From assembly GCF_001298735.1 (NCBI RefSeq), contig NZ_CYSP01000024.1:1-44666 (forward strand): a stretch of 44,666 nucleotides of DNA, written 5' to 3'. The translations under genes and the position numbers were made by a program. Positions 24,481-32,717 of this stretch are shown piece by piece. Below the pieces are notes generated by a model. The model was not told the DNA's origin and ran no database searches. It was given only the letters and a program-made list of their open reading frames with translations. The stretch's first letter is position 1. Each line of letters opens with the position of its first letter. Source of the stretch: Propionispora sp. 2/2-37 (lineage in GTDB: Bacteria; Bacillota; Negativicutes; Propionisporales; Propionisporaceae).

Positions 24481-25152
24481 TTGGAAATGCCCGCCATCAT
24501 TGAAAATGCGTTTAGTGAGGGTTTTACTTTGCCTGCTTTGGGGGATAAAGTACCGGACACAACGCAGACTATACAAACAGCCAGAACGTTATGGGATGCC
24601 CAAACCTTCAGCGATTTGATCAAGGGGCAGGTGAATGTTCCGGATGATGTGCTGAACCAGGCCTTAGCCGCCAATTTGGAAGAAGGCGGGCCGGTCAAGG
24701 CAATGAAAATAACGTCGCTTAAAAATCATCAAATCAAGATCGACGCGCAGACGGCAAAAAACAGACGGGTTGTCCTGGTATGCAAGGTTGAACAATTTGT
24801 GCACAATCAGGAACAGTCGCAGTTAATCTTAAAAGTCACCGATAAAAAACTGCCGGGGAAATCGTTTATGTCCTGGGTTTTTCCACGAATAAGCCTGGCC
24901 ATGGTAAGCAAGGTTGTCGGCCATATTGATCCAGGCCAGGGAATGAACATGACCATTCACGGCAATACCATCACGATCGATTTTCGCCAGGCGTTATACG
25001 CTTCGCCAATCGCCCAGGTGGAGTTTTTTGGTTATAAACCGGTGGATGTACTTACCATTCAGTCCGTGACTCCCCAGGACGGCTACGTAACGATCAGTAC
25101 CGGACTGAATATGCCGGAGCAGCTGAAAGCCATGCTGCAAAATATTCTGTAG
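24481..25152 (+). CDS. hypothetical protein, 223 aa
   Basis: A protein of no known family to me. No signal peptide or membrane segment is seen. The second half has beta-strand-like alternation (for instance GMNMTIHGNTITIDFRQALY and PQDGYVTIST), a pattern like lipid-binding DUF2993-type folds, which is speculative. The start is most likely TTG 24481, 9 nt after AGGAG; ATG 24472 is directly next to the site and ATG 24487 is far. It stands alone between a terminator and thiD, with a 183-bp gap to thiD. Confidence 0.6.
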   Translation: MEMPAIIENAFSEGFTLPALGDKVPDTTQTIQTARTLWDAQTFSDLIKGQVNVPDDVLNQALAANLEEGGPVKAMKITSLKNHQIKIDAQTAKNRRVVLVCKVEQFVHNQEQSQLILKVTDKKLPGKSFMSWVFPRISLAMVSKVVGHIDPGQGMNMTIHGNTITIDFRQALYASPIAQVEFFGYKPVDVLTIQSVTPQDGYVTISTGLNMPEQLKAMLQNIL

Positions 25153-25197
25153 GATTCGCAAATTGTATCGATAAATTGAATACATGCTGAGTGCGGC

Positions 25198-25241
25198 TTT
25201 AGCGGCAGGGGGGAGCACTTTCTGACGCCCGCTGCGCTAAA
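25198..25241. repeat. hairpin between the hypothetical gene and thiD
   Basis: TTTAGCG (25198-25204) pairs with CGCTAAA (25235-25241), and CAG (25206-25208) with CTG (25232-25234) across one bulge. No T run follows. A competing stem, AGTGC/GCACT, overlaps it. No TPP (thi-box) riboswitch consensus is visible upstream of thiD. Confidence 0.4.
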
Positions 25242-25335
25242 AACAGTTACGATAAACATAAAACAATGGTTACTTTAGTAGAAATTACCTTCTTTAATAT
25301 CAGTTAATACCTGTAGAAATGAATGGAGGATTGAC

Positions 25336-26142
25336 ATGAAAAATGTGCTGACCATCGCCGGTTCGGACAGCAGCGGTGGCGCCGGTATTCAGGCAGATTT
25401 AAAGACTTTTTGTGCTCATGGCGTGTTTGGCATGAGCGTGATTACCGCCGTTACGGCACAAAATACGCAAGGCGTACTGGCGGTGCAGGATATTGACCAG
25501 GATATTATTGCGAAACAAATCGAGGCTATTTTTGAAGATATTGCAGTGGATGCCGTTAAAATCGGCATGGTGTCCAGCAGGGAAACGGTTGCCACAATTG
25601 CCGCCAAGCTCCGGCAGTACCGGGCGGTCAATATTGTCATTGATCCGGTCATGATATCCAAAAGCGGATATCATCTGTTGCGGACGGATGCCGAACAGGC
25701 CCTGCTCGGGGAATTGCTGCCGCTGGCCGCACTGATCACGCCGAATATCCCGGAAGCGGAAGTCATTGCGGGAGTGAAGATAGAAACGCCGGCGGATATG
25801 GAGATGGCTGCCCGCAGGATAAGGGAACTAGGCGCCCGGCAGGTGCTGGTTAAGGGAGGACACTTGCCGGCGGACGAGGCGGCTACCGATGTTTTGTATG
25901 ACGGCAGCCGGTTCCGGTATTTTGAGGGACGGCGGATTGCCACCAAGAATACCCACGGCACCGGCTGCACGCTATCTTCAGCCATTGCCGCCAACTTAGG
26001 CAGGGGCTTGCCTGTTGAGGAGGCGGTACAGCGGGCTAAAGAGTACATTACCACAGCAATCGAACATTCGCTGGCGATTGGCCATGGCGCCGGCCCTACG
26101 CACCATTTTTATGAACTGTATCGGAAAGCAGGGATGGAATGA
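25336..26142 (+). CDS. thiD: hydroxymethylpyrimidine/phosphomethylpyrimidine kinase ThiD
   Basis: A 268-aa ribokinase-fold kinase that phosphorylates HMP to HMP-P and then HMP-PP in thiamine synthesis. Motifs: TIAGSDSSGGAGIQADLKTF at the start, MVSS and DPVM in the middle, TPNIPEAE and the anion-hole segment NTHGTGCTLSSAIAA. SD GGAGGATTGAC precedes ATG 25336. The stop overlaps the ATG of thiE by 4 bp, so translation is coupled. Confidence 0.95.
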   Translation: MKNVLTIAGSDSSGGAGIQADLKTFCAHGVFGMSVITAVTAQNTQGVLAVQDIDQDIIAKQIEAIFEDIAVDAVKIGMVSSRETVATIAAKLRQYRAVNIVIDPVMISKSGYHLLRTDAEQALLGELLPLAALITPNIPEAEVIAGVKIETPADMEMAARRIRELGARQVLVKGGHLPADEAATDVLYDGSRFRYFEGRRIATKNTHGTGCTLSSAIAANLGRGLPVEEAVQRAKEYITTAIEHSLAIGHGAGPTHHFYELYRKAGME

Positions 26143-26783
26143 AGATCGATTACCGGTTGTATTTAGTCACCGACCGCCGGCTGGTAGGTGACAAAGATTT
26201 TTACCAAAGCCTTGAGGAGGCACTGGCGGGTGGCGTTACGCTCTTGCAATTGCGCGAAAAAGAGGCCTCTTCGGCGGAGTTTTACCGGATTGCATTACAG
26301 ATAAGGGAACTGTGTTCACGCTACCGGGTGCCGCTCATCATTAACGACCGTCTGGATATTGCCCAGGCGGTTGAAGCCGACGGGCTGCATATCGGGCAGC
26401 AGGATTTGCCGCTCAGCGTGGCCCGCAGGATTCTGGGGAATGACAAGCTGATCGGAGTTTCGGCGGCCACGCTGGACGAAGCGGTACTAGCAGAGCGGCA
26501 GGGGGCCGATTATCTCGGAGTGGGGGCGATGTTTCCTACCGGAACCAAACTGGATACCCGGCCGGTAAGTTTAGCAGAGTTAAAATGCATCAAAGAAACG
26601 GTTCCGATTCCGGTGGTGGCTATCGGCGGTATCGGAGCCCAAAATGCGGCCGGTGTTATGGAAACCGGCATTGACGGCATATCCGTCGTTTCCGCTGTTT
26701 TGGCCCAGGAGGATGTACAAGGGGCTGCCCGGCGGCTGCGGCAGATTATTGACGGCTGTCAGGCGCAAAAATGCCCGGACTAG
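26139..26783 (+). CDS. thiE: thiamine-phosphate synthase ThiE
   Basis: A 214-aa enzyme that joins HMP-PP and thiazole phosphate to give thiamine phosphate. Motifs: LYLVTDRRL, QLREKEASS, LIINDRLDIA, GLHIGQQDLP, GVGAMFPTGTK and GGIGAQNA, the standard order with the diphosphate-binding residues. The ATG overlaps the thiD stop (ATGA). A bidirectional terminator overlaps its stop codon. thiC/thiM and other pathway genes are not in the window. Confidence 0.95.
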   Translation: MKIDYRLYLVTDRRLVGDKDFYQSLEEALAGGVTLLQLREKEASSAEFYRIALQIRELCSRYRVPLIINDRLDIAQAVEADGLHIGQQDLPLSVARRILGNDKLIGVSAATLDEAVLAERQGADYLGVGAMFPTGTKLDTRPVSLAELKCIKETVPIPVVAIGGIGAQNAAGVMETGIDGISVVSAVLAQEDVQGAARRLRQIIDGCQAQKCPD

Positions 26784-26801
26784 TTAAGTCCGGGCATTTT
26801 T
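26767..26801. terminator. bidirectional terminator between thiE and the DUF4870 gene
   Basis: GCCCGGAC (26773-26780) pairs with GTCCGGGC (26788-26795), extended by AAAAT and ATTTT on either side. It serves both convergent genes. Confidence 0.9.
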
Positions 26802-26807
26802 ACTTGC

Positions 26808-27152
26808 CTAGAATTTATCCACCAGCGGCTGGATAAAAGGATATTCATAAAGACGGCCGTCGGCGGCCCGGATAGAGGCAATAATGGAAGTAACGAGCAG
26901 CAACAGCCAGAGAATGGCCATCACGGGCACCAGCAGCAGGCCGATGATGAGCGCGCATAATACTCCGGTAATTACCGATAATGCCAAAATGACCACGTGT
27001 GCCACCAGGGCCTGCTTGGCATGAGCGTAGACAAAGGGATCTTCCCTCTTTAGCAGGAAAATGACCAGCGGGGCGATAATAAAGCCGACTCCACCCAGCA
27101 AATAGGCGAGGTGGGCAATAACGGCCAGCAATTTTTGTTCGCCGGTAATCAT
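26808..27152 (-). CDS. DUF4870 domain membrane protein
   Basis: A 114-aa membrane protein with three to four hydrophobic segments. The pattern ITGEQKLLAVIAHLAYLLGG, then FLLKREDPFVYAHAKQALVA, is characteristic of DUF4870 (Tic20-like fold). Its function is unknown. The start ATG 27152 is 7 nt after AGGAGG; ATG 27158 lies too close to it. It converges on thiE and shares the terminator. Confidence 0.9.
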   Translation of the reverse strand: MITGEQKLLAVIAHLAYLLGGVGFIIAPLVIFLLKREDPFVYAHAKQALVAHVVILALSVITGVLCALIIGLLLVPVMAILWLLLLVTSIIASIRAADGRLYEYPFIQPLVDKF

Positions 27153-27388
27153 GATCATACCTCCTCTTTTTCACTTTTGTCCGGAAAAGCACCGTATCGA
27201 TGCTTACTTTCAGTATAGTGGATAGGCGGCCTGTTTGTACAGTCTGCTGCGGCAACTTGCTTATTGCGAACCGGATAGAAAGGCGCTTGGGGGCGCAAAA
27301 TATAAAATTGACGGCGGGTGTAATAGTTTATGCATATTTACTGATTTTGTTGCATAAATAATTATTTCAAATTATCCTGAATTTTTTA

Positions 27389-27451
27389 TTGCACTTTCGG
27401 CTGTTTATGATAAAATCATATCGTTGCGTTTATGCACGCTTTACGATATGA
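27389..27451 (+). promoter_or_regulatory. promoter and inverted repeat upstream of the decarboxylase
   Basis: TTGCAC (27389-27394), 16 bp, TAAAAT (27411-27416). Overlapping the predicted start is the perfect inverted repeat TCATATCGT (27416-27424) with ACGATATGA (27443-27451), strengthened by an inner GCGT/ACGC stem. It ends just before the ribosome site AGGTAGGAGAGG. It could act as an operator or a leader hairpin. The rest of 27153-27388 holds no gene. Confidence 0.55.
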
Positions 27452-27467
27452 AAGGTAGGAGAGGATA

Positions 27468-28637
27468 ATGGAGAACATTTTTAAACTATCACAGGGGGCA
27501 GTTGAAAAATTAGCGGAACAGTATGGCTCGCCGCTTTTGGTTCTGTCTGTCGACCAGATTAAACGGAATTATCAATTTCTGGCGGAGCATCTGCCGGGAG
27601 TACAACTGTATTATGCAGTAAAAGCAAATCCTGACGAACATATTGTCCGGACGCTGGCTGATCTTGGTTCTTGTTTTGATGTAGCCTCGGATGGCGAAAT
27701 GCAGGCCTTAACGGATATGGGCATTGAACCGCAGCGGATGGTTTATGCCAATCCGGTGAAAACGGCAGGCGGACTGGCCACAGCCAGGCGTACGGGTGTA
27801 AATAAATTTACCTTTGACAGTGAAAGTGAAATTCAAAAAATGGCGAAGGCCGTTCCGGGCGGCGCCGTGCTGCTGCGGGTGAGGGTGGACAACCCTAAGG
27901 CTTTGGTCGACTTAAATAAGAAATTCGGCGCTCACCCGGAAGATGTTCCGCAGCTGCTGCGGCTGGCGCGGGAAGCAGGGCTGGATGTTGCCGGCCTGTG
28001 TTTCCACGTAGGCAGTCAGTCGGTCAGTGCCGAGGCTTATCTTGATGCGTTAAAAATCTGCCGCCGCTTGTTTGATGAGGCGGCTAAGGATGGTTTTTCC
28101 CTGCGGGTACTGGATATCGGCGGCGGATTTCCTATCCCGGCTCTTAACGAGGCCATTGATATTGCAGGAATGCTGGGGGAAATCAACGGAGCGGTCCGCC
28201 AATACTTTCCGGAAACCGAGATTTGGGCTGAACCCGGCCGCTTTATCTGCGGCACAGCCGTGAACCTGATTACCCAAGTCATCGGCACACAGCGGCGCAA
28301 TAATCAGCAATGGTATTTTTTAGACGATGGGTTATACGGTACGTTTTCGGCCATCATTTTCGACCACTGGGAATTCGCTTTTGAAACCTTTAAAACAGGA
28401 CAGAAGAAGGTTCCGGCCACTTTTGCCGGACCCAGCTGTGATTCTCTGGATATTCTGTTCCGGGATAAACTGGTCGAGCCGCTGGAACTGGATGATCTCA
28501 TTCTGGTCCCGGCCTGCGGTTCGTATACCTCGGCTTCGGCTACCGTATTCAACGGCTTTGCCAAAACCCGGATTATCGTGTGGGAGGAAGTCCGGCACCT
28601 TTTTGCGGCTTCGGAACAGCTGGCAGCGGCTGTGTAA
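27468..28637 (+). CDS. PLP-dependent lysine/ornithine decarboxylase (fold III)
   Basis: A 389-aa fold-III (alanine racemase-like) decarboxylase. Lys52 in YYAVKANPDE binds PLP, HVGSQS and the GGGFP loop hold the phosphate, and Cys324 in GPSCDSLD is the catalytic thiol from the partner subunit. It looks very close to the Selenomonas ruminantium LDC/ODC, a bifunctional enzyme of similar length, for example in FDVASDGEMQAL and NPKALVDLNKKFGAH. In Negativicutes such enzymes make cadaverine or putrescine, which is bound covalently to peptidoglycan and anchors the outer membrane (established for Selenomonas). It has its own promoter, a 5' hairpin and a strong terminator. Lysine versus ornithine preference cannot be told from sequence alone. 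Confidence 0.92.
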   Translation: MENIFKLSQGAVEKLAEQYGSPLLVLSVDQIKRNYQFLAEHLPGVQLYYAVKANPDEHIVRTLADLGSCFDVASDGEMQALTDMGIEPQRMVYANPVKTAGGLATARRTGVNKFTFDSESEIQKMAKAVPGGAVLLRVRVDNPKALVDLNKKFGAHPEDVPQLLRLAREAGLDVAGLCFHVGSQSVSAEAYLDALKICRRLFDEAAKDGFSLRVLDIGGGFPIPALNEAIDIAGMLGEINGAVRQYFPETEIWAEPGRFICGTAVNLITQVIGTQRRNNQQWYFLDDGLYGTFSAIIFDHWEFAFETFKTGQKKVPATFAGPSCDSLDILFRDKLVEPLELDDLILVPACGSYTSASATVFNGFAKTRIIVWEEVRHLFAASEQLAAAV

Positions 28638-28652
28638 GCATAGTCAATCCGT

Positions 28653-28693
28653 AAATACACTATTTTCCGTTAAGGAAAATAGTGTATTTTTCT
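28653..28693. terminator. strong terminator after the decarboxylase
   Basis: A 16-bp perfect stem (28653-28668 with 28674-28689) with a 5-nt loop and a T-rich tail. Confidence 0.9.
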
Positions 28694-28742
28694 TTGCTCG
28701 AAAGAGAATAAGCTGTGCTATAATGGACTATGGTGATGAAAC

Positions 28743-29417
28743 ATGATTATATTTAAAAATGACTGGCAGGAACTCATTGGTGATGAATTCCAGCAGGAAT
28801 ATTACCAGAAACTGCGCCGGTGGCTGATTCAGGAGTACCGGACTAAAACGGTATATCCCGATAAATACGATATTTTTAATGCGCTCCATTATACGGCGTA
28901 TCAGCAGGTAAAGGTTGTCATCCTGGGACAGGACCCCTATCACGGACCCGGTCAGGCGCACGGGCTTAGCTTTTCCGTTAAGCCGGGGGTGGTGGCGCCG
29001 CCGTCGCTCTTAAATATTTATCAGGAATTGCAGGAGGATGTGGCGTGCTACATTCCGAATAACGGCTATTTAAAAAAGTGGGCCGATCAGGGGGTGCTTT
29101 TGTTAAACACGGTGCTCACCGTGGTGGCCGGTCAGCCCAATTCCCATAAAAATAAAGGCTGGGAGCAGTTTACCGACCGGATTATCAGTCTGTTAAACGA
29201 CCGGACCGATCCGCTGGTCTTTATTCTCTGGGGCAGCCATGCCCAGTCGAAGATCGAGCTGATCACCAATTTGCAGCATTACATTATCCGGTCGCCGCAT
29301 CCCAGTCCACTGTCCGCCGGCCGGGGCTTTTTCCACAGCAAACCGTTTTCGAAGACCAACCGTATTCTCGAATCCATCGGCAAGAGCCCCATTGACTGGC
29401 AAATTGAAAATCAATAG
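28743..29417 (+). CDS. ung: uracil-DNA glycosylase, family 1
   Basis: A 224-aa base-excision repair enzyme that removes uracil from DNA. The water-activating Asp64 sits in [18 protein letters not shown], and the DNA-intercalation loop [11 protein letters not shown] follows near the C-terminus; LLLNTVLTV and FILWGSHAQ are also typical. The start ATG 28743 has GGTGATGAA just upstream. It has its own unit after the strong terminator. No unusual features. Confidence 0.96.
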   Translation: MIIFKNDWQELIGDEFQQEYYQKLRRWLIQEYRTKTVYPDKYDIFNALHYTAYQQVKVVILGQDPYHGPGQAHGLSFSVKPGVVAPPSLLNIYQELQEDVACYIPNNGYLKKWADQGVLLLNTVLTVVAGQPNSHKNKGWEQFTDRIISLLNDRTDPLVFILWGSHAQSKIELITNLQHYIIRSPHPSPLSAGRGFFHSKPFSKTNRILESIGKSPIDWQIENQ

Positions 29418-29523
29418 AGTCTTCTCGCATTTCCTGGCTTTTCCATTCGGCATTCACCCTCCCGCTACTCTGCTGCATATAGTATAGTAAGCTGTTAGGT
29501 AAAGTGTGAAGAGAGGTGACGAA

Positions 29524-30138
29524 ATGAAGAGGAGAGCATCGGTTTACCAATGGCCATACTATGGCGGCGGCTACTACCCACCGCAGCCCATGATGGTGCA
29601 GCAGCTGGTGGGCCGCCGGCAAGCCTATAAGTCTATGAATGTCTGCCTGTATGTACCTCGCCGGAAACCATCGATTGATCAGGTTATTAATACCTATGTT
29701 CATCATTTGTGCATAACCAGTGTGGAAGTTGTTCCCGACAGAGTGATTGTCTGTGGCCATTTTGAGGTTAAGGTGCTGTATGTGGCCTGTTTGCCCAGCC
29801 AGCCGGTCCATGCCGTGGAATCGCGCAGAGTGCGGTTTACGGAAAGTGTTTATATCCCGGGAGCCTGTTATGGCATGCAGGCCAATGCCAATGTCCGGGT
29901 TGATTACGTGGATGCCGATTGCTGCCGTTCAGGCAATTACCATAATGATTATTACGATAACTATTATTGGGATTACGGTTATCCTCATTCCAGACACGGC
30001 GGCAGCCGCAGCTGCGATGTGACCGTGTCGCTGCGTATCTCCGCCAGTGTATTTGGAGACAAGGAAATTATGCACCATCCCCATCCGGGCGGGATGCCGT
30101 TCTATCCCGGCGGGATGCCGCTTCATCCCAAAGGTTGA
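29524..30138 (+). CDS. DUF3794 (SPOCS) domain spore-associated protein
   Basis: A 204-aa protein with a SPOCS/DUF3794 domain (about 30-175), the module of SipL and spore coat/exosporium proteins. It contains KPSIDQVINTYVHHL, VEVVPDRVIVCGHFEVKVLY and CDVTVSLRISASV. The insert between its strands is unusual, rich in Tyr, Asn and Asp (NYHNDYYDNYYWDYGY), and the C-terminus has GGMPFYPGGMP repeats. These features fit a coat or exosporium protein rather than a membrane partner. The start ATG 29524 is 5 nt after GAGAGGTGA. CATATAGT (about 29477-29484) has some likeness to a sigma-E -10 but no convincing -35. It implies that the host makes endospores. Confidence 0.85.
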   Translation: MKRRASVYQWPYYGGGYYPPQPMMVQQLVGRRQAYKSMNVCLYVPRRKPSIDQVINTYVHHLCITSVEVVPDRVIVCGHFEVKVLYVACLPSQPVHAVESRRVRFTESVYIPGACYGMQANANVRVDYVDADCCRSGNYHNDYYDNYYWDYGYPHSRHGGSRSCDVTVSLRISASVFGDKEIMHHPHPGGMPFYPGGMPLHPKG

Positions 30139-30150
30139 GGGATTATCATT

Positions 30151-30175
30151 GCCGGCAAGGTTTGCCGGCTTTTTT
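30151..30175 (+). terminator. terminator after the SPOCS gene
   Basis: GCCGGCAA (30151-30158) pairs with TTGCCGGC (30162-30169), then T6. Confidence 0.9.
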
Positions 30176-30176
30176 G

Positions 30177-30304
30177 CTGCCCGGAGATAGGGCAGACTTA
30201 CCGCTCGCCCGTACCCGCAGGGGTTAACTCTCTTGTAGAAGAGGGGGAACCTTAGCGGAGATTAGGAATCGCTAGAGAAACATGCGGTATGAAGGTGCCG
30301 GCAC
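30177..30304 (+). other. candidate structured leader RNA with a three-way junction
   Basis: After hairpin CTGCCC/GGGCAG (30177-30182 with 30190-30195) there is a closing stem TACCCGCA (30212-30219) with TGCGGTA (30283-30289), one bulge. It encloses two hairpins: GGTT..CTCT with AGAG..AACC (30222-30251) and TAGCG/CGCTA (30253-30274). A palindrome GTGCCGGCAC (30295-30304) follows. The start of the ABC transporter gene lies 30 bp further. This junction layout is riboswitch-like, but I cannot match it to a known class, and no promoter is visible between it and the terminator before it. Confidence 0.45.
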
Positions 30305-30333
30305 TGGAATATAGAGTAAGGAGGTGAAAGTGG

Positions 30334-32055
30334 ATGAAGCGGGGAGTTGTTTTGAAACGGGCCTGGAAAATTGCCCGGGCATACTGGTTTTCCGAGGAAA
30401 AGTGGCTGGCCTGGCGGCTGCTGCTGGGAGTTATTGCTTTAAACTTAAGCACGGTATATATCACCATTCAGATTAATCTTTGGCATGGTGATTTTTATCA
30501 GGCCATTCAAAGCTATGATTATCCCGGCTTTATCCATTCCATCGGCACCTTTTGCATACTGGCCTTTATGCTGGTCGTGGTACACGGGTACCAGGTCTAT
30601 TTTCGCATGCTGCTGCATATCCGCTGGCGGCAGTGGTTAACCAAAGAATATTTGCAACGCTGGCTGCGGTATCAAACATACTACCGGATGCAGCTGCTGC
30701 TGGGCAACGAGGCCGACAATCCGGACCAGCGCATCAGCGAAGATGTGGAGCTGTTTGTCGCTCTGACACTGCGCCTGTCGCTGGATCTTTTGCAGGATAT
30801 CATTACGGTTTCTTCGTTTGTCGTTATTTTATGGCAGTTATCCGGTGTTTTGTATATTCAGGGAGGGGGAACGCTGATCCCCGTTTACGGCTATTTGGTA
30901 TGGCTGGCTTTTCTTTACGCCGGGGCGGGAACTTATTGGACGTTAAAACTGGGGCGTCCCCTGGTGGGGCTGGATTATAACCAGCAGCGCTACGAAGCCG
31001 ATTTCCGGTTTTATTTAGCGCGCCTGAGAGAAAATGCGGAAAGTATTGCTTTCTATCGCGGGGAACGTCAGGAGCAACAAAATGCGCTGGGCAGATTCCG
31101 GGAAATTGTGGACAATTTTTTAAAGATCCGGACGGTGCGCCGCCAGTTGATGTGGCTGACCAGCGGCTATGCCCAGGTGGCTGTTATCTTTGCCGTGCTG
31201 GTGGCTGCTCCCCGCTACTTTAGCGGTCAGATTCATTTGGGACAGATGTTTCAGATTTCCGATGCCTACGGACGGGTGCAAAACGGGTTTTCCTTTGTGG
31301 TGGACAGTTTTACCCGGATTGCCCAGTGGAGAGCCGTGATCAACCGGCTGAACAACTTTTTAATATTTATGGAAATGGTATACCTTCCCCCGAAGGCTCA
31401 GGAGCAGCTGCAAACAGAGCGTCACTATAGGAAGGAGTACGCTTTTACCGATCTTAGTGTACTGCAACCGGACGGAAGAGTGCTGGCCTCACGGATAACG
31501 GCAGCCATTAAGCCTGCCGACCGGGTCCTGATCAGCGGGCCCTCCGGCTGCGGCAAGAGTACCTTGCTGCGGACGCTGGCCGGTATATGGCCGTATGCGC
31601 AGGGACATGTCGCTGTTCCTAAACGGGGTACGATTATGTTTGTCCCGCAAAAGTCCTATATGCCGGTCGATTCCCTGCGGGCGGTGCTGCTATATCCGGC
31701 TATGACGGAGACCGTCGGTACGGGGGAGATTAAGAGAATGCTGGAGATATGCCGTTTAGCTTACCTTGGTGACAGGCTGGAGGTTGTTATGGACTGGGAT
31801 AAGGTACTGTCATTAGGCGAACAGCAGCGGGTGGCTTTTGTCCGGGTGTTGCTGCACAAACCGGACTGGCTGTTTCTGGATGAAGCCACATCGGCTTTGG
31901 ATGACGACAATGAGCAGGCAATGTATGAAGCCGTACTTGCCCATTTGCCGGGCACTGCCGTTGTCAGCATAGGACACCGGCGTACATTAGTCGGCTATCA
32001 TCGCCACCGTCTGGAACTGAATGGCCAGGGGGGCTGGCGGCTGAGTCCGCTATGA
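30334..32055 (+). CDS. ABC transporter, fused permease/ATPase (SbmA/BacA-YddA-like)
   Basis: A 573-aa half-transporter. The N-terminal part has the hydrophobic segments and the INLWHGDFYQAIQ motif of the SbmA/BacA/YddA type of exporter-fold membrane domain, which relatives use for peptides or cobalamin. The ATPase domain starts at about 385: Walker A GPSGCGKST, the signature LSLGEQQRVAF, Walker B WLFLDEATSALD and a switch His in SIGHRRT. It probably works as a homodimer. SD AAGGAGGTGAAAG precedes ATG 30334. The stop is 2 nt from the convergent Lrp gene. A candidate structured leader lies upstream. Direction and substrate are unknown. Confidence 0.88.
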   Translation: MKRGVVLKRAWKIARAYWFSEEKWLAWRLLLGVIALNLSTVYITIQINLWHGDFYQAIQSYDYPGFIHSIGTFCILAFMLVVVHGYQVYFRMLLHIRWRQWLTKEYLQRWLRYQTYYRMQLLLGNEADNPDQRISEDVELFVALTLRLSLDLLQDIITVSSFVVILWQLSGVLYIQGGGTLIPVYGYLVWLAFLYAGAGTYWTLKLGRPLVGLDYNQQRYEADFRFYLARLRENAESIAFYRGERQEQQNALGRFREIVDNFLKIRTVRRQLMWLTSGYAQVAVIFAVLVAAPRYFSGQIHLGQMFQISDAYGRVQNGFSFVVDSFTRIAQWRAVINRLNNFLIFMEMVYLPPKAQEQLQTERHYRKEYAFTDLSVLQPDGRVLASRITAAIKPADRVLISGPSGCGKSTLLRTLAGIWPYAQGHVAVPKRGTIMFVPQKSYMPVDSLRAVLLYPAMTETVGTGEIKRMLEICRLAYLGDRLEVVMDWDKVLSLGEQQRVAFVRVLLHKPDWLFLDEATSALDDDNEQAMYEAVLAHLPGTAVVSIGHRRTLVGYHRHRLELNGQGGWRLSPL

Positions 32056-32057
32056 CA

Positions 32058-32513
32058 TCAAATCAACAGGGCGCCTCTTTCCTTGTAGCGGGTCAGCAGG
32101 ACTTCGGAGTGTACGTTGGTTATGCCGTCGATGGTTTGCAGCAGGGCGAGGTAGCGTTCGGCATGATGCTGATCATCCAGCAGGGCATGGACGTGTAAAT
32201 GCGGGCGGCCGCTCATTTGATATACATTGGTCGTCTCCTCGGCGGTCAGCAGCTTTTGGGCAACCGTATTTATTTTCGGCCACTCGACTTCAATATCAAA
32301 ATACATGGAAAGTGTTTTTCCGGCTTTTAGCGGGTTGACGACAATGGTAAAACGTTCGATAATTCCTGCTTTGGCAAGCTGATTCACTCTTTCCCGGACG
32401 GCAGCACGCGTTAAATTAACCAGCCGGCCCAATTCCGCATGGCTCAGACGGCCATTTTCCGACAGGTAGTGTAAAATTTTCGTATCCACTTCATCTAAAT
32501 TTTTAAAGTTCAT
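32058..32513 (-). CDS. Lrp/AsnC family transcriptional regulator
   Basis: A 151-aa Lrp-type regulator. The N-terminal helix-turn-helix (LDEVDTKILHYLSENGRLSH, then LVNLTRAAVRERVNQL) is followed by the RAM ligand domain (about 70-140). These proteins respond to amino acids and often control the divergent gene, here the TauE-like exporter, whose promoter holds a palindrome. Start ATG 32513. The gene is convergent with the ABC transporter, separated by two bases with no terminator between them. Confidence 0.9.
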   Translation of the reverse strand: MNFKNLDEVDTKILHYLSENGRLSHAELGRLVNLTRAAVRERVNQLAKAGIIERFTIVVNPLKAGKTLSMYFDIEVEWPKINTVAQKLLTAEETTNVYQMSGRPHLHVHALLDDQHHAERYLALLQTIDGITNVHSEVLLTRYKERGALLI

Positions 32514-32617
32514 TTAGGGCACCTGCCTTTCGTACATACTATAGCATCCCGTTAGTGCAATGGAATAATTTAATTAAACATCTTTTTCTATACAAAGTAA
32601 AGAAGAAGTTAAATATA

Positions 32618-32648
32618 TTGATCGAATGTAAAAAAAGTATTATACTTT
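32618..32648 (+). promoter_or_regulatory. promoter and operator of the TauE/DUF1634 genes
   Basis: TTGATC (32618-32623), 17 bp, TATACT (32641-32646). The palindrome AAAGTAT-T-ATACTTT (32634-32648) covers the -10 and is a likely repressor site. Confidence 0.65.
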
Positions 32649-32717
32649 GATTTATGGTACTTAATATGATTTAGGTAGCAGAAAAAGTTGTTGTTATGCA
32701 ACGTTAGGGGTGAGTTC

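Noticed and set aside
25153..25335. A TPP riboswitch was expected before thiD.
   Set aside because: No CTGAGA or thi-box sequences occur; only an unrelated hairpin is present.
30180..30196. GCCCGGAGA resembles the conserved B12 box of cobalamin riboswitches, next to a possible cobalamin-type ABC transporter.
   Set aside because: Only nine bases match, the second half of the box differs, and the other riboswitch elements that should lie upstream are replaced by the terminator of the previous gene. The match is part of a simple hairpin.
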